From assembly GCA_015665415.1 (NCBI GenBank), contig JADFAE010000006.1, positions 50,917-114,916 of the forward strand: a stretch of 64,000 nucleotides of DNA, in the 5' to 3' direction. This document shows positions 8,209 through 19,082 of this stretch, piece by piece (within the stretch, counting starts at the first letter, position 1; each line of letters opens with the position of its first letter). The translations under genes were made by a program, and so were the position numbers. This DNA is from Roseobacter sp. GTDB lineage: Bacteria; Pseudomonadota; Alphaproteobacteria; Rhodobacterales; Rhodobacteraceae. The notes below the pieces were generated by a model. The model ran no database searches. It was given only the letters and a program-made list of their open reading frames with translations, and was not told where the DNA came from.

Positions 8209-10631
8209 TCTGCGGCCTCCAAAGCCAGGTTTGCCAGCGGCATATAGGGCGCGGCCTCTGCCACATGCTCGGCCCAGGGATCTTTGCGGAAAATCGTTTG
8301 GGAGAGATCAAAGCGCGCCGCCAGTGCTGCGCGGTTTTCAAGGTCAGCAATCTGATCCTGAATCCATTCCAGACCAACCTTGTCCATCCATTTATAGATG
8401 CGATCCAGGTATTTGGCGTTCTCCCGATAGGACTGGGTCACGGCTTTGACCACATCAATCACCTCCGTCTCGCTGGCGACCTGACACAGCAGCCGGGTCT
8501 CGCGCACATCCATGCCAGCGGCACCGCCGATGCTGATCTGATAGCCACTGTCGACGCAGACCACGCCGATATCCTTGCAGGTGGCCTCGGCGCAATTGCG
8601 TGGACAACCAGAGACGGCGAGCTTGAGCTTATGCGGAGTCCAGGAGCCCCAGAGCGTCTTTTCCAGCTTGATACCAAGCCCGGTGCTGTCCTGGGTGCCA
8701 AAGCGGCAGTGATCGGTGCCAACGCAGGTTTTTACCGTGCGCAGCCCTTTGGAATAGGCATGGCCCGAAACCATACCGGCCTTGTTGAGATCATCCCAGA
8801 TCAATGGCAGGTCCGCGCCCTTGACCCCCAAGAGGTCGATCCGCTGACCGCCTGTGACCTTGACCGTCGGCACTGAAAATTTGTCGGCGGCATCAGCAAT
8901 GGCACGCAGCTCATCCGGGGTGGTGATGCCACCCCACATGCGCGGCACTACGCTAAAAGTGCCGTCTTTCTGTATGTTTGCGTGCTTTCGTTCATTCACA
9001 AAGCGCGATTGCGGATCATCGCGATACTCCAGCGGCCAATCGGCCAACAGATAGAAATTCAGCGCTGGGCGACAGATGTGGCAGCCGCAGGACGTTTTCC
9101 AACCGCAGTCCTGCCAGACCGCTGGCATCGACTTCAATTCTCGCGACTTGATCATGCGCCGGATGTCTTCATGGGTCATATCGGTGCACCCGCAGATCGG
9201 TTGCGCCGTGGGCAGGACAAAATCCGCCCCCAGGGTCACGGCCAAGACCTGTTCCACCAATCCGGTGCAGGTCCCGCAAGATGCCGAGGCCTTGGTCTCA
9301 GCCCGCAAGGCCCCCAGGTCGGTTGCACCACCTGCAATCGCGTCTTCGATCTGTCCTTTGCAAATGCCATTGCAGCCACAGATTTCCGCCTCACGCGGTA
9401 AGGCTGCAACGGCTGAGAGCGGGTCCGAGGTGGTTCCTCCCTGATAGGCGGGTCCAAAGATCAGCGTGTCCCGCATCTGCGAGATATCGGTCTTGTCGCG
9501 GATCAGGCCAAAGAACCAGGTGCTGTCCGATGTGTCGCCATACATCACCGCACCGATGACGCAGTCCTCTTCAATCACCAGGCGGCGATAGACGCCGCGG
9601 GCGGGATCACGGAACACAATATCTTCGCGCCCCGCGCCATCGGCAAAGTCGCCAGCGCTGAAAAGATCACATCCCGTGACCTTAAGCTTGGTCGACAACT
9701 CCTTGGGAAAAAATACATCTGGCTGCTCCATCAAGGAACTGGCGACGACCTTTGCCTGATCATACAGCGGTGCCACCAGACCAAAAAGCTGGCTGTCGAA
9801 CTCGACACATTCGCCTACCGCAAAGATATCTAGATCTGAAGTTTGCATCTGCGCATCGACTTCGACCCCTCGCGCCACGCTGAGGCCGGCATCGGTGGCC
9901 AGGCGGGTTTCGGGGCGAATGCCGACGGCCATGACCACCAGATCCGCCTCCAGTCCTTCGTTCCCTTCGAGCAACACGCCTTCGACTTTGGTCTCCCCAA
10001 GGATTGCCAGGGTTGAGGCGTGGCATTTTACGGTGATACCGCGTTTTTCCAGATCGCGGCGCAACAAAAAGCCTGCCGCCTCATCCAATTGACGTTCCAT
10101 CAGATGACCCATCAGATGCAGCACGGTGACATCCATACCACGTTCGGCCAGACCTGCCGCGGCTTCCAGCCCCAATAACCCGCCCCCGATGACCACCGCT
10201 TTGCCTCCCGTTTCAGCGGCTGCAATCATGGCGTTGGTGTCATCCAGATCACGGTAACTGACCACCCCTGGCAGGTCCTTGCCCTGCACCGGGATGATGA
10301 AAGGCGCAGAGCCCGTCGCAATCAACAGCTTGTCGTAAGCTACTGTTCCGGAATTGCTTGTGACGGTTTTTGCTGTACGGTCGATCGCTGTGACATGGGT
10401 GTCGAAATGGCAGGTCACATCATGGCTGTCGTACCAATCCGCATCATGGGTGACGATCTCCTCATAGGCCTTTTCCCCCGACAGAACCGGCGACAACATG
10501 ATGCGGTTGTAATTGCCGCGCGCCTCGGCGTTGAACAGGGTGACGTCAAAATCAGCCTTCGCTTCAAACAGATGTTCCAACACGCGGCCCGATGCCATGC
10601 CTGCGCCGATAACTACGAGTTTCTGGGTCAT
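8205..10631 (-). CDS. nirB: Nitrite reductase (NADH) large subunit
   Basis: An 808-residue siroheme enzyme reducing nitrite to ammonium with NADH. In order: a FAD/NADH oxidoreductase domain (VVIGAGMASGRVLEHL at the start, VVIGGGLLGLEAAAGLAE near 150) and two BFD-like Fe-S regions with the cysteines of EICGCNGICKG, ASCGTCTG, PICGCTDM and TSCGCHICRP. The siroheme/4Fe-4S half-domains follow, with cluster ligands in CVGTDHCRFG and SGCPRNCAE. The length is normal for the family. It lies 3 bases after the ABC ATPase gene and overlaps nirD by ATGA. Expression should follow the NasT-controlled leader upstream of nrtA. Confidence 0.95.
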   Translation of the reverse strand: MTQKLVVIGAGMASGRVLEHLFEAKADFDVTLFNAEARGNYNRIMLSPVLSGEKAYEEIVTHDADWYDSHDVTCHFDTHVTAIDRTAKTVTSNSGTVAYDKLLIATGSAPFIIPVQGKDLPGVVSYRDLDDTNAMIAAAETGGKAVVIGGGLLGLEAAAGLAERGMDVTVLHLMGHLMERQLDEAAGFLLRRDLEKRGITVKCHASTLAILGETKVEGVLLEGNEGLEADLVVMAVGIRPETRLATDAGLSVARGVEVDAQMQTSDLDIFAVGECVEFDSQLFGLVAPLYDQAKVVASSLMEQPDVFFPKELSTKLKVTGCDLFSAGDFADGAGREDIVFRDPARGVYRRLVIEEDCVIGAVMYGDTSDSTWFFGLIRDKTDISQMRDTLIFGPAYQGGTTSDPLSAVAALPREAEICGCNGICKGQIEDAIAGGATDLGALRAETKASASCGTCTGLVEQVLAVTLGADFVLPTAQPICGCTDMTHEDIRRMIKSRELKSMPAVWQDCGWKTSCGCHICRPALNFYLLADWPLEYRDDPQSRFVNERKHANIQKDGTFSVVPRMWGGITTPDELRAIADAADKFSVPTVKVTGGQRIDLLGVKGADLPLIWDDLNKAGMVSGHAYSKGLRTVKTCVGTDHCRFGTQDSTGLGIKLEKTLWGSWTPHKLKLAVSGCPRNCAEATCKDIGVVCVDSGYQISIGGAAGMDVRETRLLCQVASETEVIDVVKAVTQSYRENAKYLDRIYKWMDKVGLEWIQDQIADLENRAALAARFDLSQTIFRKDPWAEHVAEAAPYMPLANLALEAAE

Positions 10632-10634
10632 ATC

Positions 10635-12311
10635 TTACTCCGCCGCGAGGGTTTTAGGTTTTGGTTTCGGCTTGGCGCCATGCTCATATTCCTCTAGAAA
10701 ATCAATGACTTCGGCGCGATACCTGTAGTATTCGGGGTGTTCGAGCAGCGCCTTGCGACTGCGCGGGCGCGGCAGTTTCACATCCGTGATCTTGCCAATC
10801 GTCGCCTGAGGTCCATTGGTCATCATCACCACCCGGTCAGCCAATAGGATCGCCTCGTCGACATCATGGGTGACACAGACGGCGGTGACCTTGGTCCGCG
10901 ACCAGACCTCCATCAACACTTCCTGCAACTCCCAGCGGGTCAGACTGTCGAGCATGCCAAAGGGCTCATCCAGCAGCAGCAGTTTTGGCGACAGAGCAAA
11001 GGCGCGGGCAATGCCCACACGCTGACGCATGCCATTGGACAGGCCCTGGGCCGCTTTATCCATGCTGTCGGCCAGACCAACCCGTTCGAGGTAATATTCC
11101 ACCACATCCTGGCGCTCGGCTTGCGACGCATTGGGATAGACACGATCGACCCCGATGGAGACGTTTTCCTTGGCCGTCAGCCAGGGAAACAGATTAGGAG
11201 ATTGAAAAACCACCGCGCGCTCCGGGTTGGCCCCTTCGATGTGTTTGCCATCCAGCCTGATGCCACCCTTGGAGATCGGGTTGAGCCCTGCCGCCATGGT
11301 CAAAACCGTGGATTTGCCACAGCCCGAGTGCCCAATCAGGCTGATGAATTCGCCTTTTTTCACCTTCAGATCAAAATCTTCCACCACGGTCAGCGGGCCC
11401 TTGGGCGTCGGGTAAATCTTGTGCAGCTGCGAGAACACCAGATATCGGTCCTCCAGCGCGCCTTTCTGCGCCTCTGACAGGGCAATGGGAATGCCGTGGA
11501 CAGGGGTTGCATCAGGTAAGCTGCGGGTCTCTTCGACCTTGGCAGCGATGCCGACATCCATGAGATATTTGGTAACTTTCGCCCGCAAGGCTTTGAATTG
11601 CATGTCATCATTCATCGCGCTGCGATCTCGAGGACGCGGCAGAGTGACAGCGACCGGCTCCCCCAGAGTGCCATCCGGGTTCAGTGGGATGATCCGATCT
11701 GCCAGAAAAATCGCCTCATCGACGTCATTGGTGATCAGGATGCAGGTCTTCTTGTCCGCCTCCCAGATCTCAAGAATTTCATCCGCCAGATTTGCCCGCG
11801 TCAGCGCATCCAGCGCACTCAGCGGCTCATCCAGCAGCAGCATCTCCGGGTCCATCGCCAGCGCGCGGGCCACCGAGACCCGCTGACGCATCCCACCAGA
11901 CAACTCCATGGGGCGGCGGTTGATGGCATGGGACAGGCCCACCATGGCAACGTAGTGATCGATCTTGGCCTGACGCGCGCTGCGCGACAGCTTTGGATCG
12001 ACCGCATTCACAGCCAGCCCGATATTGCCGCCCACGGTCAGCCAGGGCATCAAAGAATAGCTTTGAAAAACCAGCCCGCGCTCAGGGCCTGGACCGGTGA
12101 TCACCTGCCCCTTGAAGGTCACCTTGCCACTGTCTGGCAGCTCCAGCCCGGCAATCAGGTTCATCAGGGTGGATTTCCCACTTCCGGAAAACCCCAGGAT
12201 GGCAACGAATTCGCCCTCCTTCACCTGAAAATCGATGTTCTTGAGAACTTCGCTGCGTTCAGCGTCCTGACCGAACCCCTTGGATACATTCTCAAATTTC
12301 AAAATACTCAT
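10635..12311 (-). CDS. nrtD: Nitrate ABC transporter, fused double ATPase (NrtC/NrtD type)
   Basis: 558 residues with two complete ABC ATPase domains in tandem. The first has Walker A GFSGSGKST, signature LSGGMRQRV and Walker B LLLDEPLSALD. The second starts near residue 285, with GHSGCGKST, a variant signature LSNGMRQRV and LLLDEPFGMLD. In cyanobacteria NrtC and NrtD are separate, and NrtC carries a substrate-binding-like regulatory tail. Here both ATPases are in one chain and that tail is absent. It should energise nitrate uptake at the inner face of the membrane with the permease and binding protein encoded just upstream. The symbol nrtD is approximate for the fusion. Confidence 0.88.
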   Translation of the reverse strand: MSILKFENVSKGFGQDAERSEVLKNIDFQVKEGEFVAILGFSGSGKSTLMNLIAGLELPDSGKVTFKGQVITGPGPERGLVFQSYSLMPWLTVGGNIGLAVNAVDPKLSRSARQAKIDHYVAMVGLSHAINRRPMELSGGMRQRVSVARALAMDPEMLLLDEPLSALDALTRANLADEILEIWEADKKTCILITNDVDEAIFLADRIIPLNPDGTLGEPVAVTLPRPRDRSAMNDDMQFKALRAKVTKYLMDVGIAAKVEETRSLPDATPVHGIPIALSEAQKGALEDRYLVFSQLHKIYPTPKGPLTVVEDFDLKVKKGEFISLIGHSGCGKSTVLTMAAGLNPISKGGIRLDGKHIEGANPERAVVFQSPNLFPWLTAKENVSIGVDRVYPNASQAERQDVVEYYLERVGLADSMDKAAQGLSNGMRQRVGIARAFALSPKLLLLDEPFGMLDSLTRWELQEVLMEVWSRTKVTAVCVTHDVDEAILLADRVVMMTNGPQATIGKITDVKLPRPRSRKALLEHPEYYRYRAEVIDFLEEYEHGAKPKPKPKTLAAE

Positions 12312-12316
12312 GGCGT

Positions 12317-13390
12317 TTACCGGTTCTCTGTGAAGGTGAACATGGATTGCAGTGCAAACATCACGCGATCGAGCAGGAAGCCGATGATACCGATGGTAAA
12401 GACGGCGACCATGATTTTTGCCAAGCTCTGCGAGGACCCGTTCTGGAACTCATCCCAGACAAATTTGCCCAGCCCCGGATTCTGCGCCAGCATCTCGGCG
12501 GCAATCAGCACCATCCAGCCAACCCCCAGCGACAGGCGCAGGCCGGTAAAGATCAGCGGCAGTGCAGAGGGCAGCACCAGCTTGGTGATCTTGGCATAGG
12601 TGCTCATCTTCAGCACCTTGGAGACACTGACCAGATCCTTGTCGATGGAGGACACCCCAAGGGCGGTGTTGATCAGCGTTGGCCAAAGCGAACACAGGGT
12701 GACGGTGATTGCAGAGACCAGGAAAGATTTGGAAAACAGCCCGTCATTGCTGGCATAAAGTGCCGAAACAACCATGGTGACGATGGGCAACCAGGCCAGC
12801 GGGCTGACCGGTTTGAAAATCTGGATGATCGGATTGATAGCGGCATTGGCAGTGGCCGACAGACCCGCCAAGATGCCCAGCGGGATCGCAATCACCGACC
12901 CGACCAGAAAGCCAAAGAAAACGGTTTTGATCGAAGTCCAGATCTGCTGGTCGTAGGTTGGCTTGCCGGTAAAGCTGCGGTGGCGCACCTTATCGTCCCT
13001 CCCCTGGGCGATCAGCTTGGCGTTGCGGGCCTCTTGGCGTTCATAAAAGGCGGCCTCTTTGGCCCGGATCCGCGCCGCTTCCGCCTTGAGCCCCAGGGCC
13101 TGGTCCCAGACCTGCACCGGGCCAGGGATGGCACCCAGGGAGGTCTGTACTTTGGGGGCAAGCAGGCTCCACCCGCCAAGGAACAGGCAGATAGCCAAAA
13201 GCGGCACGCCAAGCAGACGCCAAATTTCCGAGACCTGCGCGCGTGGATTGTCCCCAGCAGCGGCCCGCAGAATTGGCGTCAACCAGGCCAACCCCAACAC
13301 CTGAAACCAGGCGTCAGCTTTGTTGATACGCGTGAACAGGCGGGCGCGGCGGGCCTGTGTGGCAAGAATATCTGGGTCAATGGCGGTCAT
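12317..13390 (-). CDS. nrtB: Nitrate ABC transporter permease
   Basis: A 357-residue inner-membrane permease of the NrtB/SsuC type. Hydrophobic segments include LLAICLFLGGWSLL near residue 85, FFGFLVGSVIAIPLGILAG near 175, and several more to the C-terminus. The EAA-loop that contacts the ATPase is seen in KMSTYAKITKLVLPSALP. The segment between the first and second membrane helices (about residues 100-160) is long and charged, giving a protein longer than the typical 270-300 residues. It is separated from the ATPase gene by 5 bases and from nrtA by about 70 bases, and all are read leftward as one unit. Confidence 0.9.
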   Translation of the reverse strand: MTAIDPDILATQARRARLFTRINKADAWFQVLGLAWLTPILRAAAGDNPRAQVSEIWRLLGVPLLAICLFLGGWSLLAPKVQTSLGAIPGPVQVWDQALGLKAEAARIRAKEAAFYERQEARNAKLIAQGRDDKVRHRSFTGKPTYDQQIWTSIKTVFFGFLVGSVIAIPLGILAGLSATANAAINPIIQIFKPVSPLAWLPIVTMVVSALYASNDGLFSKSFLVSAITVTLCSLWPTLINTALGVSSIDKDLVSVSKVLKMSTYAKITKLVLPSALPLIFTGLRLSLGVGWMVLIAAEMLAQNPGLGKFVWDEFQNGSSQSLAKIMVAVFTIGIIGFLLDRVMFALQSMFTFTENR

Positions 13391-13461
13391 TGCGGGGCCT
13401 TTGATCTGGAGGAAGGAGCAGGAAACTCGCCCGCCACAGCAAAACGCGGCAGGCAGAGTAT

Positions 13462-14829
13462 TTAGTTCAGGGTTTCGGAGCCTGTGACGGTCTCGGCCCC
13501 TTTAAGGCCAATTGACAGACTCTCGAGGTAAGCGTTTGGTTTGCGGCCGTCGTAGCCGATACCGTCGATGACATCGCTCGCAGGGGTTGGCGATTTGAAG
13601 CCGTCACTGTCCCAGGGGAAATCCGCCTCGCGCGCCTTTTCCTCATCCACCAGCATGCGCGCGGCTTGCAGGTAGATGTCGGGGCGATAGACCGATTTGG
13701 CTGTCTCAAAGAACCAGGCATCTGGCTTGGCCTCTGCGATCTGGCCCCAGCGGCGCATCTGGGTCAGATACCAGATCGCGTCAGAGTAGTAGGGATAGGT
13801 GGCGTTGTAGCGGAAGAACACGTTGAAATCGGGGAGGTCGCGGATATCGCCTGTTTCGTATTCAAAGGTGCCGGTCATCGAGTTGGCGATGACTTCAGCA
13901 TCGGCACCGACATATTCGGGCCAGGACAGTATTTCGACGGCCTCTGGGCGGTTGACGTTATCCTCTTCATCGAGCCAGATGGCCGCCCGGATCAGTGCCT
14001 TGGTCAGCGCGATGGTGGTATTGGGGTTTGCTTTGGCAAAATCTGCCGAGATGCCAAAGACTTTTTCCGGGTTGTTTTTCCACAGCTCATAATCCGTCAC
14101 CACCGGCACGCCGATGCCCTTGATGACCGCTTGCTGGTTCCAGGGTTCGCCCACGCAATAGCCAGAGATGGTTCCGGCCTCCATGGTCGAGGGCATCTGC
14201 GGCGGCGGGGTCACGCTCAGGAAAACATCCGCGCCGATCTGGCCGCTGACGTCATGCGGCGCGTAATAGCCCGGCTGCAGCCCGCCGGCGGCCAGCCAGT
14301 AGCGCAGCTCGTAATTATGGGTCGAGACCGGAAAGACCATGCCCATGTTGAAGGCTTCGCCGCGATCCCTGAACGCCTCGACCACCGGGGCCAGAGCGCT
14401 GGCACTGATAGGATGCTGCGGCCTGCCATCCGCTGCGACCGGGATATGCGGCTTCATCTGCTCCCACACGTCGTTGGAGACGGTGATCGCATTGCCATTC
14501 AGGTCCATCGAAAAAGGGGTCACGATATGGGCTTTGGTGCCATAGCCGATCGTGGCCGCCAGCGGTTGACCCGCCAACATATGGGCCCCGTCCAGCTGGC
14601 CGTCGATAACCCCATCCAGAAGAACCTTCCAGTTGGCCTGCGCTTGCAAGGTGACAAACAGCCCCTCATCTTCAAAGAAGCCCTTTTCATAGGCCACAGC
14701 CAGAGGTGCCATGTCGGTCAGCTTGATAAAGCCTAGTGTCAACTCGTCTTTTTCCAATTCCAGCACCTCAGCCGCTGCCGAGCTGGCGCTGAGAACACTC
14801 GAAACCAGAAGCCATTTCCATCTGTTCAT
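13462..14829 (-). CDS. nrtA: Nitrate ABC transporter substrate-binding protein (NrtA/CmpA family)
   Basis: 455 residues. The start [20 protein letters not shown] is a plausible signal peptide with two N-terminal positive residues, a hydrophobic core and an Ala-rich cleavage region, so the protein should be periplasmic. The family core begins with [21 protein letters not shown], given here as [15 protein letters not shown], and continues with [18 protein letters not shown] and [15 protein letters not shown] 14829 has AGGAAG eight bases upstream; an in-frame ATG at 14895 would lie inside the leader terminator hairpin. This secreted form is a transporter subunit and not the cytoplasmic nitrate sensor NasS, which is a related protein without a signal peptide. 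Confidence 0.88.
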   Translation of the reverse strand: MNRWKWLLVSSVLSASSAAAEVLELEKDELTLGFIKLTDMAPLAVAYEKGFFEDEGLFVTLQAQANWKVLLDGVIDGQLDGAHMLAGQPLAATIGYGTKAHIVTPFSMDLNGNAITVSNDVWEQMKPHIPVAADGRPQHPISASALAPVVEAFRDRGEAFNMGMVFPVSTHNYELRYWLAAGGLQPGYYAPHDVSGQIGADVFLSVTPPPQMPSTMEAGTISGYCVGEPWNQQAVIKGIGVPVVTDYELWKNNPEKVFGISADFAKANPNTTIALTKALIRAAIWLDEEDNVNRPEAVEILSWPEYVGADAEVIANSMTGTFEYETGDIRDLPDFNVFFRYNATYPYYSDAIWYLTQMRRWGQIAEAKPDAWFFETAKSVYRPDIYLQAARMLVDEEKAREADFPWDSDGFKSPTPASDVIDGIGYDGRKPNAYLESLSIGLKGAETVTGSETLN

Positions 14830-14844
14830 TGGTTCGCTTCCTCT

Positions 14845-14909
14845 AAAACAAAAAAACGCCGCACGATTGAGGCATGCGGGAGGAGAGGCATGCACAATCG
14901 AGCGGCGTT
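14845..14909 (-). terminator. Leader intrinsic terminator before nrtA (antitermination target)
   Basis: On the minus strand AACGCCGC pairs with GCGGCGTT. CGATTG pairs with CAATCG and GCATGC with GCATGC inside the same stem, around a loop of about 10 bases. Seven T follow directly, and the nrtA ribosome site comes next. A strong terminator between promoter and first gene is what a NasT-type antiterminator acts on. Confidence 0.85.
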
Positions 14910-14948
14910 GCTCTTGAAGTCAGTGGCCGACGTCCTTGCCAACCCAAT

Positions 14949-14964
14949 GGGGCTTCATTGCCCC
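14949..14964 (-). promoter_or_regulatory. Hexaloop RNA hairpin, candidate NasT (ANTAR) site
   Basis: On the minus strand GGGGC-AATGAA-GCCCC forms a 5-bp perfect stem with a six-base loop that has A at position 1 and G at position 4. This is the loop pattern known for ANTAR-protein RNA targets. It lies about 40 bases upstream of the leader terminator hairpin. I did not find a convincing second hexaloop hairpin next to it, which the full ANTAR motif would have. Confidence 0.6.
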
Positions 14965-14986
14965 GTGGTCTGAGTTTGGCGCTGCT

Positions 14987-15001
14987 GCAGGCCCTGTGCC
15001 A
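14987..15001 (-). promoter_or_regulatory. Sigma-54-like -24/-12 promoter of the nrtA operon
   Basis: On the minus strand TGGCAC-N5-CTGC has the GG and GC pairs exactly ten bases apart, as in sigma-54 promoters. It differs from the consensus TTGC by one base. It would start transcription near 14975, just before the hexaloop hairpin. An inverted repeat CCTGTGCC/GGCACAGG (14993-15019) overlaps the -24 element and might be a protein site. Confidence 0.5.
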
Positions 15002-15323
15002 CCAAAACCCTGGCACAGGTCCGGGATTTTTTCTGCAATGCAGCATTTGCCTGTTTTTCGGGCACCCCCAAGCCCCCAAAGTCGAATTGAGCGCCATTGA
15101 GAAACCGAACCCGGCGAGGAATCATCTCCCGACGCCGAAGCCGCTGCAAGCAGACTCGGTGCGGAGCCTGGAATCTTTCGACCTGCACCGCCGAAATCGC
15201 CCCCAAACTGGTCCGCTGCGACTACTGGAATGAAGTGTGCATAGCTGGGCGGGAAAATGACAGCTGAATTGCAGCATCGGATCTCCCCGGCATGGCGCAC
15301 CACGCCTGCCACCGCCTGCCCGG

Positions 15324-15908
15324 TTATTTCAGCAGCTCAGAAGCGGTGACCAGCGCGCGGGCCACGTCACGCATTTTGCGCCCCTGATCCATCGCCGTCT
15401 TGCGCAGAAGTGTATAAGCCTCTTCCTCGGACAGGCGCCGGGCCTGGGCCAGGATCCCTTTGGCGCGGTCGATGGTCTTGCGATCCGCCAGCGCCTGTTT
15501 GGCGGCCTCCAGTTCCGATTGCATCTTTGCAACCATCTTGAACCGGGCAATTGCGGTTTCAAGCACCGGCTTGATGCGATCCATTTGCAGACCATTGACC
15601 ACATAGGCACTGATGCCGGCCGCGATTGCCGCCTGGGTCATCGCCTCGTCGGTATGATCAACAAACATCGCCACCGGGCGACGGCGGGCATCCGAGACCA
15701 TACTCAGGTGTTCCAGCCTGTCCCGGTCAGGATTGGCCAGATCAATCAGTATGAGATCCGGATCATATTGTTTGACACAGCGCTCCAATGCGGCCGTCGA
15801 GGCGATGACAGTGACATCCCGCCACCCGCCATCCTTGAGCGCATCAAGGATCTCTTCGGCCTTTGTCTGGTCGCTTTCGACCACCAGTATGTTCAGGTTT
15901 GTTTGCAC
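15324..15908 (-). CDS. nasT: ANTAR-domain response regulator, nitrate antiterminator
   Basis: About 194 residues. A receiver-like N-domain begins NILVVESDQTKAEEIL with Asp at the phosphoacceptor-like position in LILIDLANPD. The C-terminal ANTAR RNA-binding domain is clear: LADRKTIDRAKGILAQ, EEEAYTLLRKTAMD and ARALVTASELL. ANTAR proteins bind hexaloop hairpins and prevent termination. The GTG at 15908 is the best available start because the longer frame to 16061 has no family resemblance before it; no strong ribosome site is seen. The gene lies 495 bases upstream of nrtA and reads toward it, and the intervening leader has a hairpin and terminator of the expected type. No nasS is present in the window. 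Confidence 0.87.
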   Translation of the reverse strand: MQTNLNILVVESDQTKAEEILDALKDGGWRDVTVIASTAALERCVKQYDPDLILIDLANPDRDRLEHLSMVSDARRRPVAMFVDHTDEAMTQAAIAAGISAYVVNGLQMDRIKPVLETAIARFKMVAKMQSELEAAKQALADRKTIDRAKGILAQARRLSEEEAYTLLRKTAMDQGRKMRDVARALVTASELLK

Positions 15909-16057
15909 GTTTGTTTGGTAGCCGCTAACCCAGCGCGCCCTCCATTGCCGCAAGGTCGATCCCCGGCGAAACGCAGGGGCTGCTGCGCATTCGGGCGGCC
16001 TGCGCCCGCATTGCCCAAAAAAACAGCGCCCCCGAAATGCCCCAGCAGCCCTTCCAT

Positions 16058-16210
16058 TCAATCGTCGCGCGCAGGGCCCAGAGAGCCACGCTCGACAATA
16101 TCGGTCTTGATGCAGATCGAACCACCGCTTGATGTGGACTCGACAAGGGCGATCAATTCCTGCGCCGCCTTGCGCCCCAGTTCACGTGCGGCACAAGCAA
16201 CGTCAGTGAT

Positions 16211-16220
<10 letters not shown>
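16058..16220 (-). pseudogene. LacI-family regulator, C-terminal fragment
   Basis: The minus strand encodes a stretch with ITDVACAARELGRKAA, QELIALVESTSSGG and KTDIVERGSLGPA. This matches the last 50-55 residues of LacI/GalR regulators (the xxxELGRxAxELLxxxIE..PTELVxRxSTxP end). Everything upstream is missing: at about 16215 the sequence becomes the interior of hpsN on the other strand. The fragment therefore marks one side of a deletion. It may be the former regulator of the sulfonate cluster. Confidence 0.6.
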
Positions 16221-18029
<1,809 letters not shown>

Positions 18030-18033
<4 letters not shown>

Positions 18034-18584
18034 TCCGTTCTGAAATCCTGCGCGAAATCGCGCCCATCCTGCGCGACCAATTGGTGGTCTGCAACATCGG
18101 CATTCCCAGCCAAGAGCTGCACGCAATTGATGATCAACCCAGCAATTTCTACATGCTGGGCACCATGGGGCTGGCCTCTTCGATCGGGCTTGGCCTGGCG
18201 CTTGCCCAACCCAAACCGGTGATCGTGATCGATGGCGACGGCTCGGTACTGACCAATCTGGGCACATTGCCAACCATCGGCAACAATGCACCCTCAAACT
18301 ATATCCTGATGATCATCGACAATGGCTCTTATGGCTCAACCGGCGATCAACCGACCTATACCGGCAAAAAGACCAGCCTGGCTGGTATGGCGCGGGCCGC
18401 GGGCTGCGACACTGTGATCGAAGTCCGCGATACCGATACGGGCCTGGCGCTGCAAGAAGCGCTCGACAGCAGGCAAGCCACTGTTCTGGTGGTGAAATGC
18501 GACAGTGGCAACGCCAAGATGCCGGTCATCACCATGGATCCTGTGGTGATCCGCGATCGCTTCATGACGGCAGTTGCCAGTTAA
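18030..18584 (+). CDS. comE: Sulfopyruvate decarboxylase, beta subunit
   Basis: 184 residues forming the TPP-binding (PP) domain partner of ComD. The cofactor motif is present as VIDGDGSVLTNLG followed about 25 residues later by IIDNGSYGSTGDQPT. TMGLASSIGLGLALA is the conserved glycine-rich segment before it. The length is normal for the split decarboxylase. Translation is coupled to comD by a 4-base overlap. It appears intact and is the last gene of the eroded sulfonate cluster; sulfoacetaldehyde acetyltransferase (xsc), needed next, is not in this window. Confidence 0.85.
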
Positions 18585-19082
18585 GGGGCGCAGATATCAA
18601 CCACTGAGCAGAAGAGGCCCGCCGTCTGGCCCGACGGCGGCTGCCCTGGATGTCATTCCCCTGCCCCCGCGCATTCTGCGCGACGTCAGCACTCGCTCTC
18701 TGGCGACTAAGAAAAAACCAGCACACAAGCCATGAAACTCGTCTCTTGAGGCGCCTTGGGCTTTTGGCAAGCCAGCCAGACCCCCGGAAACCTCGCCTGG
18801 ACAAGCGAGCCAGAGCCCGTCAATTCGGTCGTGAGGTCGGCAGGGAGCTTGGGCCTGGCTGAAACCAGACAACAACCCAGAGATTTCTTTTCCGCCCAGA
18901 AGCACAGACGGTCAGCAGCCTTGTACCCCAAAAAATCGGGCTGCATTCATACTCTTTTGGATAGGACAGGCGCACATTCGAGGCAAATTCATCCTTTGCT
19001 CTGTTGCCCTAGCCCTTCTGGCGGCAAACTGGGACCGGGCATATGTTAGCGTAAGACACAACTTAACCCGGTACGTTTTATC
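18585..19082. other. Intergenic region between comE and the exopolysaccharide cluster
   Basis: About 500 bases with no supported gene. An 8-bp perfect hairpin CCGCCGTC-TGGCCC-GACGGCGG lies at 18619-18640, just after comE, without a T-run, and could slow or end transcription. The promoter of the next cluster presumably lies toward 19080, but I see no clear consensus. Small frames on the minus strand here have no family resemblance. Confidence 0.45.

Noticed and set aside
13462..14829. NasS nitrate sensor identity for the NrtA-family protein
   Set aside because: A clear signal peptide and the adjacent permease and ATPase genes point to a periplasmic binding protein.
14843..15312. Small coding frames in the nrtA leader
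   Set aside because: The region is better explained as promoter, hairpin and terminator.
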